A stretch of DNA of 9,739 bases from positions 1 through 9,739 of the forward strand of contig JAZRPV010000003.1 in assembly GCA_045649455.1 (NCBI GenBank), written 5' to 3'. The notes under the pieces are model-generated. The model was not told the DNA's origin. It saw nothing but the letters and a program-made list of their open reading frames with translations, and did not search any database. Shown piece by piece: positions 1 through 5,287 of the stretch. Within the stretch, counting starts at the first letter, position 1. Each line of letters starts with the position of its first letter. The DNA is from JAEDES01 sp045649455. Its GTDB lineage: Bacteria > Bacillota_I > Bacilli_A > RF39 > UBA660. Both the position numbers and the translations under genes were made by a program.

Positions 1-1143
1 GGGTTTATTGTATTTAGTAATTTTACTGATATTAGTTTAATTACTTCTATATTACTTGTAATAATTTGTTTATTAAGTAGAGTAGTAGGAGAAGGATTTA
101 ATATTTTATATTATAAGAAATTTCATTATATTTGGTATAACAATTATCTATTATATTTTAGTGTACTTGGTATATTACTTGGACTTTGTTTAACTCCATA
201 TATTGGTGTTTCTATTAACAATAGTTTTTTAATTAGTAGTGTTTTTGTACTAGGTATTTTAAGTGTTGTTTCATTTGTTTATTTACTTAGTGTTAAAGAC
301 TATAAGATTATGTTTAAACAACTTAATACTTTAAAGAATGCACTTAATAATAAAGAAAGTGCAGCTTATACTAGACAAAGTATGGTTGAGATTAAGAATA
401 AACATAAAGATGTTGATCAATCTAAGATAGAAGGTAAAACAGGTTATGATTTATTTAATACCTTATTTTATGAAAGACATAAAGAAATTTTAATTAATAG
501 TGTTAAGAAATACTCTTTAGTTATTGGATTGTTATATATTGGAATTATTTTATATACTTACTCTAATAGTGGAGTAAGCCAAACTATGAGTAATTTTTTA
601 CATAATCAATTAGGTATGTTTGTATTTGTAATGTATTTTATAAATAGAGGATCTATAGTTACTCAAGCAATGTTTTATAATTGTGATCATGCTATGTTAA
701 CTTATAATTTCTATAGAGAAAGAAATGTAATATTAGGGTTATTTAAGAAGAGATTAATTAGTATTATTAAGATTAATTTAATACCTAGTATTATTATTGG
801 TGTAGGTAATAGTGTATTATTTTATATTAGTGGTGGGACTAGTTTAATTACTTATGTAAGTAGTTTTATGTTTATTGTAATGTTTAGTATATTTTTCTCA
901 GTACATTATTTAGTTTTATATTATTTATTACAACCATTTAATAAAGATATGCAAATGAAAAAGATTTCTTATGGAATTGCATCTTTCTTAACTTATTATT
1001 TCTCATATGTTATATTCTTTGATTTAGTTGTAAGTACATTAACATTATCAATTATAAGTATAGTGTTTGTTGTACTTTATATAATAATTGGATTATTCTT
1101 AGTAAATAGATTAGCACCTAGAACTTTTAAACTTAATAAGTAA
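1..1143 (+). CDS. Multi-spanning membrane protein, 5'-truncated by the window edge (possible ABC-2-type permease)
   Basis: The reading frame is open from base 1 to the TAA at 1141-1143, so the gene begins before the window; the ATG at 310 is internal. The visible 380 residues hold hydrophobic segments near 1-25, 45-62 and 75-97, then a polar cytoplasmic-looking stretch (about 98-165, rich in Lys, Glu and Asn), then about five or six more spans to a basic C-terminus. A segment with 'YRERNVILGLFKKR' sits between spans. Large two-lobed membrane proteins with a central polar loop occur among ABC exporter permeases of low-GC Firmicutes, which suggests an ABC-2-like permease whose ATPase would lie upstream. 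This is inference from architecture only, since no diagnostic motif is visible. I see no hairpin terminator after the stop. The next gene has its own promoter. Confidence 0.8.
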   Translation, partial: GFIVFSNFTDISLITSILLVIICLLSRVVGEGFNILYYKKFHYIWYNNYLLYFSVLGILLGLCLTPYIGVSINNSFLISSVFVLGILSVVSFVYLLSVKDYKIMFKQLNTLKNALNNKESAAYTRQSMVEIKNKHKDVDQSKIEGKTGYDLFNTLFYERHKEILINSVKKYSLVIGLLYIGIILYTYSNSGVSQTMSNFLHNQLGMFVFVMYFINRGSIVTQAMFYNCDHAMLTYNFYRERNVILGLFKKRLISIIKINLIPSIIIGVGNSVLFYISGGTSLITYVSSFMFIVMFSIFFSVHYLVLYYLLQPFNKDMQMKKISYGIASFLTYYFSYVIFFDLVVSTLTLSIISIVFVVLYIIIGLFLVNRLAPRTFKLNK

Positions 1144-1159
1144 TGGTAATTTCTGTAAT

Positions 1160-1188
1160 TTGACAAGTATTTTAGTAAATGTTAAAAT
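1160..1188 (+). promoter_or_regulatory. Sigma-A-type promoter of the glucosaminidase-like gene
   Basis: A perfect -35 TTGACA (1160-1165) is followed after 17 bases by TAAAAT (1183-1188), preceded by TGT, which makes an extended -10. Transcription should start near 1195, giving a leader of about 28 bases. Confidence 0.75.
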
Positions 1189-1222
1189 TGTTAATAGATT
1201 AAGATTCATGAGGTGAATTAAA

Positions 1223-1873
1223 TTGAATAAAATCGTTTGTAGTATTCTACTAATGGTTGGAGTTTTAATGATTTCAATTGCATTAGTATTAGAAAATAAT
1301 GAGACAATTGGATTAGGAAATGTTTCTATTAATGAATTTGATATAAATAATATGGCGGCAGCTACTAATGAAATAACAAAAGGTCATAAAGAAATGCCAT
1401 CATATGAATTTAAAAAAGTAGAGATGGAAGTTTTACCTTCATCAATTGAAAGAATTGAAGTATTTGAAGGTATGACGATTGAAGAATTATCAGCAAAACT
1501 TGATAAGAGTTTAAAAGGAGAGATTGCTGGTAAAGGTTCTGTTATTGCAACTAATTGTTTATCTATGGGGGTTGATCCTTATGTTGCAACAGCAATTATA
1601 TTACATGAAACAGGATGTAATGCTAAATGTTCTAAGTTAGTTAAACAATGTAATAATGTTGGTGGACAAAAAGGATATCCTAGATGTGGAAATACTAGTT
1701 TTAGAGCTTTTGATTCATTAGATGCTGGTATTATTGGTATGATTAGTAACTTAAGCCGAAATTATTATGGTATGGGGTTAGATACTGTTGAAAAGATTGC
1801 TCCTAAGTATTGTGAAGGTAATACTTGGGCAGGAAAGATTAATAATTATATAAAAGTAATAAGAGCTAGATAA
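1223..1873 (+). CDS. Exported glucosaminidase/lysozyme-like peptidoglycan hydrolase
   Basis: The 216-residue product starts with a hydrophobic signal or anchor (about 4-23), a linker to about 100, and a C-terminal domain (about 105-216) resembling the endo-beta-N-acetylglucosaminidase (LYZ2/FlgJ-type) fold. Visible landmarks are 'DPYVATAIILHETG' with the likely catalytic Glu129, 'CNNVGGQKG' (143-151), a 'SLDAGIIGMISNL' helix and 'YCEGNTWAGKINNYI'. The family cleaves peptidoglycan glycan strands, so it should act outside the membrane in wall turnover. The start is TTG: GAGGTGA at 1210-1216 lies six bases upstream, and the in-frame ATG at 1208 is blocked by TGA. The hydrolase domain has six cysteines (112, 132, 136, 143, 155, 197), suggesting disulfides. 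It has its own promoter, and its terminator stem overlaps the stop codon. The exact bond cleaved is not certain. Confidence 0.8.
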   Translation: MNKIVCSILLMVGVLMISIALVLENNETIGLGNVSINEFDINNMAAATNEITKGHKEMPSYEFKKVEMEVLPSSIERIEVFEGMTIEELSAKLDKSLKGEIAGKGSVIATNCLSMGVDPYVATAIILHETGCNAKCSKLVKQCNNVGGQKGYPRCGNTSFRAFDSLDAGIIGMISNLSRNYYGMGLDTVEKIAPKYCEGNTWAGKINNYIKVIRAR

Positions 1874-1885
1874 GCTCTTTTTTTT
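1861..1885 (+). terminator. Intrinsic terminator of the glucosaminidase-like gene
   Basis: A 7-bp stem, AAGAGCT with AGCTCTT, encloses a five-base loop and is followed by a T run. The 5' arm lies within the last codons and the stop codon TAA (1871-1873) spans the loop and the first base of the 3' arm. Confidence 0.85.
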
Positions 1886-1903
1886 GTGGCTTGTTGATAT
1901 TAC

Positions 1904-1932
1904 TTGCAATTTTTAAGGTTTTGTGGTATAAT
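1904..1932 (+). promoter_or_regulatory. Promoter of the metallopeptidase gene
   Basis: TTGCAA (1904-1909), a 17-base spacer and a perfect TATAAT (1927-1932) preceded by TGG (extended -10). The predicted start is near 1939, leaving a leader of about 20 bases. The 14 bases at 1919-1932 are identical to those at 4522-4535 upstream of the kinase-like gene. Confidence 0.8.
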
Positions 1933-1958
1933 TAGCCTACTAATTGGGGGTTAGGACT

Positions 1959-3203
1959 ATGAAAAAGATATTAGATTTTCATACAGATGGAAAAGAAGAG
2001 TTTGATGAAAATGAAGCTGTATATGAAGAAGAATTGAATCCTGAAGTTGTAGAATTGGTTGAAGAATTAAAGAGTGAAGGAAAAGCTTCTAAGACTACAA
2101 GATTTTTTCAAATAGTATCAGGATTAATGGCAGTTATATCAATCTGTTCAATGCTTTATATAAAAAGTTTATATTTACCAGAAGATAGACAATTTGATAT
2201 GGATAATATGTTTTTAGGTTCTGATGTTTGTGTATCAGATGCGCGTGTTAAAAGTGTAATGAAAGAACTTTGTGAATTAGGGTATGCAGTTGAATATGAT
2301 AATATGAACTATTTATTATTAAATGCTATTCATTGTAATGATAACTTAACAGATGATGAAAAAGAATTTTGTTGTGGATTTATTGATATGTTTAATGATA
2401 ATCCATATTTGGACAAAGAAAGAGTTTATCATTCTTTATTAAACTTAGATATTTCTTATAAAAATAGACCATACATTTATGATGATTCTGTTGAAGGGGT
2501 TTATATTGATAAGTTTAAAAGTATTGGTATCTTTGTAGATGATCCAGATAAAGCTGTACTTGGACATGAAGTAATTCATTGTATATGTGCTAATGATGGT
2601 TGTTTGCCAACGTTTTTCGTTGAGGGAATGACTGAGTTACTTGCCAATGAGTATTTTTCTGATAGTCCATTTATAGAGTTTAAGAATTATCCTTTTGAAA
2701 TATATGCAGTTAAGATGTTATGTGATACAGCTGGAACTGATGTTGTGTTAAAAGCATATACAACAGGGGATATGAATTTAATATATGAAGCTTTAGCTAG
2801 TTACAGTGGTACTTTAGATGATGCTAAGAAAGCTATTGGTATCTTTGAAAAGTTATTTTTATTCTTAGATGGTAAGAGTGAAAATTTAAATTTTAATAAT
2901 GATGAAATGACTAATGATTTATTCTTTTATCTAAATAATGTTGCAAATGCTAAATATGGTGATAATACTGAAGAATTTAATTTTGATAGAAGTAGTTATT
3001 ACTATAATCAAATATTATTTTTAAATATTTTTGATTCTAAAAGTAAAGATGCAATTAGTGCTGATTTAGAAGAGTTAGGTGTATTTTGTAAACCTTATTT
3101 CTCATCTAAGTTAAAATTAGAATATTCTGAACCAACTATTGGTGTTTTAGATGATGCAACAGTTGTAAATCAAAAAGATAAAGAAAAAGTAAAAGTTAAG
3201 TAA
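1959..3203 (+). CDS. Membrane-anchored extracytoplasmic zinc metallopeptidase (HExxH, gluzincin-like)
   Basis: The 414-residue product has an acidic N-terminal tail (about 1-45), one membrane span (about 49-67, preceded by Lys and Arg) and a large ectodomain, which predicts an N-in, C-out topology. The zinc site is 'HEVIH' (203-207). Fifteen residues downstream, 'VEGMTELLANEY' (221-232) gives Glu222 and Glu226, typical of the EG-x-x-E helix that supplies the third ligand in gluzincin-type peptidases. Family knowledge therefore predicts a zinc-dependent peptidase at the outer face; the substrate is unknown. The ectodomain has ten cysteines (91, 105, 126, 138, 139, 208, 210, 215, 255, 377), several flanking the active site. 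I chose the ATG at 1959 because the G-rich Shine-Dalgarno region (1946-1955) would lie within or after the alternative TTG at 1944. It neighbours a wall hydrolase, so an envelope role is plausible. Confidence 0.75.
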   Translation: MKKILDFHTDGKEEFDENEAVYEEELNPEVVELVEELKSEGKASKTTRFFQIVSGLMAVISICSMLYIKSLYLPEDRQFDMDNMFLGSDVCVSDARVKSVMKELCELGYAVEYDNMNYLLLNAIHCNDNLTDDEKEFCCGFIDMFNDNPYLDKERVYHSLLNLDISYKNRPYIYDDSVEGVYIDKFKSIGIFVDDPDKAVLGHEVIHCICANDGCLPTFFVEGMTELLANEYFSDSPFIEFKNYPFEIYAVKMLCDTAGTDVVLKAYTTGDMNLIYEALASYSGTLDDAKKAIGIFEKLFLFLDGKSENLNFNNDEMTNDLFFYLNNVANAKYGDNTEEFNFDRSSYYYNQILFLNIFDSKSKDAISADLEELGVFCKPYFSSKLKLEYSEPTIGVLDDATVVNQKDKEKVKVK

Positions 3204-3204
3204 T

Positions 3205-3233
3205 TTGACTTTTATTTATGAATATGATATAAT
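3205..3233 (+). promoter_or_regulatory. Strong promoter driving the OLE-like RNA
   Basis: TTGACT (3205-3210), a 17-base spacer and a perfect TATAAT (3228-3233) with TGA in front (extended -10). This is among the best promoters in the window and starts two bases after the preceding stop codon. The predicted transcription start, about 3240, coincides with the 5' end of the closing helix of the RNA. Confidence 0.85.
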
Positions 3234-3239
3234 GTACTG

Positions 3240-3810
3240 GTAATTGATGGCACATTATTCTAGTCAGTTACTTTACTAGGAAGACGAAATTAAACAGTCG
3301 TTAAAGGGCATATCTGTGAAACCTTTGGTGTCTGCTTCTTACGCCCAGTTTGGGGTGGATGCTGAAGATGAAGATATTGGGCGACCGTAATGGCATACGA
3401 TAATCGAACCCAATGTCTGTGGAGACTTATTATAAAAATAATCTTTAGATTTGTTATGGTAGGACAAGACCTGTATTGTGATGCAAGTTACATGCAGCGT
3501 AGCCTGTCTTGAGTGAAAGTATTGGGATAAATGAACTTTCTTATGTGGTTGGCCGACTATTGTAAGAACTGCGTTTTGAAATTACTTTTGCAAAAAAGAA
3601 CTAGAAGTAGAGTGCTGGTGGGGAAATCCCCTAGGGTGCATTTATTATAGGATTGCAGTGGGCACTAAGTGGTAATCAAGTCGTATGTATGGAAACGTCA
3701 TATAGATTCTTTTAAATGGGAACGGCATATTTGGTAACGAATATGTAGGAATCTGGGAAATCCTACTTGACCTAAGGCTCAGAGTTTACTATATTAACGC
3801 CATTAAATTA
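3240..3810 (+). ncRNA. ole: OLE-like large structured non-coding RNA (about 571 nt)
   Basis: This gene-free stretch is visibly more GC-rich and structured than its surroundings. Its ends pair: 3241-3251 with 3799-3810 gives 11 base pairs with one bulged A, which fixes the boundaries to the promoter on one side and the terminator on the other. Other helices I can trace are 3372-3381 with 3409-3418 (10 bp, continued by CGA/TCG), 3465-3470 with 3506-3511, 3515-3520 with 3535-3540, 3620-3623 with 3628-3631, 3683-3703 (bulged stem, GAAA loop), and 3726-3733 with 3738-3745 (GTAA loop). Length near 600 nt and the oapA-like gene immediately downstream match OLE RNA, a membrane-associated RNA of Firmicutes that binds OapA and other Oap proteins and is linked to cold, alcohol, metal and nutrient stress. 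The identification rests chiefly on oapA; I did not run a covariance search. Alternatives are ROOL or GOLLD RNAs or a new class. Confidence 0.72.
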
Positions 3811-3815
3811 TTTTT

Positions 3816-3821
3816 TATAAT
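3816..3821 (+). promoter_or_regulatory. Possible -10 element of a separate oapA promoter
   Basis: A perfect TATAAT lies between the end of the OLE-like RNA and the terminator. A weak -35, TTAACG (3794-3799), is 16 bases upstream. There is no TG extension, unlike the other promoters here. A transcript starting near 3828 would lack most of the 5' arm of the terminator hairpin and so could escape it. Confidence 0.35.
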
Positions 3822-3848
3822 AGTATTTAGTATAAATACTATTTTTTT
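3819..3848 (+). terminator. AT-rich intrinsic terminator between the OLE-like RNA and oapA
   Basis: A perfect 11-bp stem (3819-3829 with 3833-3843) with a three-base loop is followed by a T run (3844-3848). It contains only two G-C pairs' worth of strength or less, so partial readthrough into oapA is plausible. Confidence 0.7.
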
Positions 3849-3880
3849 ATTAATATTTTGAGAAGGAAGATTTTAAGTTT

Positions 3881-4483
3881 ATGTTTTTTAAGAAAAATGA
3901 TGAAAAAGAAGAGCTGAAGAATTTACTTGTACAAAACAGAAGAAAAGAGAAAATTAAAAAAGAAAAAGTAAATGTTAAATGGATTTGTCAAATTGCAATA
4001 ATTTCATTTACTATTTCATTTGGATTATCATTTGTATCTGAAATGGCTATTCCAAACTTATCAGTATTATGGGGTATTTTACTTACTTTAGCATTTGTTT
4101 TTGTAGGTATTTTATTCGATATAGTTGGAGTTGCGGTTACTGGTGCAGATGAGAAAGTATTCCATTCGATGAATTCACGACAAGTAAAGGGATCAAAAGT
4201 TGCAGTATTATTTAAAAAGAATGCAGATAAAGTATCAAGTTTTTGTTGTGATGTTATCGGAGACATTTGTGGTATCGTATCAGGTGCGTCAGCAAGTGCG
4301 GTATCAGTAGGATTAGCAGCTGCTTTTAACTGGAATTTATTATTAGTTAGTTTAACTGTAGCAGCAATAGTTGCTTCACTTACTATTGGTGGTAAAGCTT
4401 GTGGTAAAAGTTTTGCTATTAATAAGAGTGATGTAATCTTATATGAATTTGCAAAAATAATTTCAATTTTTTATAAAGGATAG
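3881..4483 (+). CDS. oapA: OapA-like membrane protein, partner of OLE RNA
   Basis: The 200-residue product has a highly charged Lys/Glu-rich N-terminus (about 1-33) and hydrophobic segments at about 34-54, 61-82, 133-149 and 152-172. Between the second and third lies the polar motif block I recognise from OapA: 'FDIVGVAVTGADEKVFHSM' (79-97), with Asp80, Asp90, Glu91, Lys92 and His95, then a basic stretch and 'SSFCCDVIGDICGIVSGA' (119-136). Family knowledge: OapA binds OLE RNA and carries it to the cell membrane, and relatives are sometimes annotated as CorB-like because of resemblance to CNNM/DUF21 magnesium transport domains. The basic N-terminus could contact RNA (inference). The ATG follows AGAAGGAAG (3861-3869) by 11 bases. 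It sits directly downstream of the OLE-like RNA, the classic arrangement. No other oap gene is visible in the window. Confidence 0.82.
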   Translation: MFFKKNDEKEELKNLLVQNRRKEKIKKEKVNVKWICQIAIISFTISFGLSFVSEMAIPNLSVLWGILLTLAFVFVGILFDIVGVAVTGADEKVFHSMNSRQVKGSKVAVLFKKNADKVSSFCCDVIGDICGIVSGASASAVSVGLAAAFNWNLLLVSLTVAAIVASLTIGGKACGKSFAINKSDVILYEFAKIISIFYKG

Positions 4484-4484
4484 T

Positions 4485-4508
4485 AAAGAGCTTTGGCTCT
4501 TTTTTTTT
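4485..4508 (+). terminator. Intrinsic terminator of oapA
   Basis: The stem AAAGAGC (4485-4491) pairs with GCTCTTT (4496-4502) across a TTTG loop, followed by a T run to 4508. The last two T residues are also the first two bases of the next -35 element. Confidence 0.88.
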
Positions 4509-4535
4509 GATTTTTTAATGATTTTGTGGTATAAT
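4507..4535 (+). promoter_or_regulatory. Promoter of the kinase-like gene, overlapping the oapA terminator
   Basis: TTGATT (4507-4512), 17-base spacer, TATAAT (4530-4535) with TGG before it. Predicted start near 4542, about 18 bases before the ATG. The -35 reuses the end of the terminator T tract. Confidence 0.75.
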
Positions 4536-4559
4536 GTAGTACACATTGGGGATGGTTAT

Positions 4560-5228
4560 ATGAAGATATATGTTGGTGATGAGTTTCTTGATTTAGATGA
4601 AGAAACTTTAGATTATATGTATATTGATGAGGGAAATGAATCTGAAATATATCGTTATGGTAAAGATGCTTTAAAAATATATAAACGTTTTTGTCATAAA
4701 GATAGATTAGATGAAGAGACTGCTACTATATTAAGTGGTATTTCTACAAAGAGAATTTTATTACCTAAAGAAATTATTAGAGATGAGTCTGGAAATTTTA
4801 TTGGTTATTCTATGCCTTTTATTTATACTTATCCAGTTGTTGGTGTTTTAAAAAGACCAGTTGTTGAATTGTTAGATGAGATGGATGTTATTAAAGAAGA
4901 CATTAGAGTATTATCTGATAATCATGTAGATATAGAGGATTTACATATTAGAAATGTTTTATATAATGGTAAATTGTTTATGGGAGATCCTGGTAGTTAT
5001 TTGGTTAAAAGATATAAAAAGAGTGGACAGATTTATAATGATAATATGTATACTTTTGGATTATTTGTTAGAGATGAAATTTTTAAATTACTTAAATTAA
5101 CTGCTGGTGAGAGAATTGATTTAAATCATAAATTTGATTATTCTTGGGATATAGGTAGTCAATTAAGAGATGAAGTTATTAATGATAAGGAAACTGTTAG
5201 ACAGTTTATTAAGAGAATGACAAGGTAA
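4560..5228 (+). CDS. Small protein-kinase-fold (APH/Rio-like) protein
   Basis: The 222-residue product carries a compact set of kinase-fold landmarks. These are a short glycine-loop-like 'GNESEIYRYG' (25-34), 'ALKIYK' with candidate ATP-binding Lys39, a hinge-like region near 84-92, a catalytic-loop-like 'EDLHIRNVLY' (126-135; Asp127 and Asn132), and 'GDPGSY' (142-147), where Asp143 stands in for the metal-binding Asp of DFG. The 'D-L-H-x-x-N' order resembles aminoglycoside/choline phosphotransferase and lipopolysaccharide-kinase types rather than classical HRD kinases. The key Lys, Asp, Asn and Asp are all present, so catalysis is possible; the substrate is unknown. No membrane span is seen, so it is probably cytosolic. 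The ATG at 4560 is preferred because upstream in-frame codons (from ATG 4518) overlap the promoter. GGGG (4548-4551) serves as a weak ribosome-binding site. It is a single-gene unit. Confidence 0.68.
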   Translation: MKIYVGDEFLDLDEETLDYMYIDEGNESEIYRYGKDALKIYKRFCHKDRLDEETATILSGISTKRILLPKEIIRDESGNFIGYSMPFIYTYPVVGVLKRPVVELLDEMDVIKEDIRVLSDNHVDIEDLHIRNVLYNGKLFMGDPGSYLVKRYKKSGQIYNDNMYTFGLFVRDEIFKLLKLTAGERIDLNHKFDYSWDIGSQLRDEVINDKETVRQFIKRMTR

Positions 5229-5241
5229 ACTTGTCATTTTT
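5216..5241 (+). terminator. Intrinsic terminator of the kinase-like gene
   Basis: The stem AATGACAAG (5216-5224) pairs with CTTGTCATT (5230-5238) around a loop containing the TAA stop codon, with a short T tract. The 3' arm also contains the next gene's -35 element. Confidence 0.8.
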
Positions 5242-5259
5242 AGTTTTATTTGTTAAAAT
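5231..5259 (+). promoter_or_regulatory. Promoter of the ABC-F operon, with -35 inside the upstream terminator stem
   Basis: TTGTCA (5231-5236) is followed after 17 bases by TAAAAT (5254-5259) with TGT in front. Predicted start near 5266, 22 bases before the ATG. Confidence 0.72.
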
Positions 5260-5287
5260 AAAGTAGTTTCAAAAAGAGGTGAAATGT

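Noticed and set aside
310..312. ATG at 310 as the start of the first gene
   Set aside because: The frame is open back to base 1, encodes more membrane spans, and no ribosome-binding site precedes 310.
1208..1225. ATG start with TGA read as tryptophan for the glucosaminidase-like gene
   Set aside because: TGA is not used as a sense codon anywhere else here and all tryptophans are TGG; the TTG at 1223 is correctly spaced from GAGGTGA.
3240..3810. ROOL, GOLLD, HEARO, tmRNA, RNase P RNA or a group II intron as identity of the structured RNA
   Set aside because: I see no tRNA-like ends, no RNase P core motifs, no group II domain V with its catalytic triad and no reverse transcriptase or nuclease gene. 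ROOL and GOLLD cannot be fully excluded by eye, but an adjacent OapA-like gene is specific for OLE.
3988..4266. Open frame on the minus strand (92 codons)
   Set aside because: It lies wholly inside oapA on the opposite strand, with no promoter or ribosome-binding site; a shadow of the coding frame.
4518..4559. N-terminal extension of the kinase-like protein from the ATG at 4518
   Set aside because: It overlaps the -10 element, so the codons would lie upstream of the predicted transcript start.
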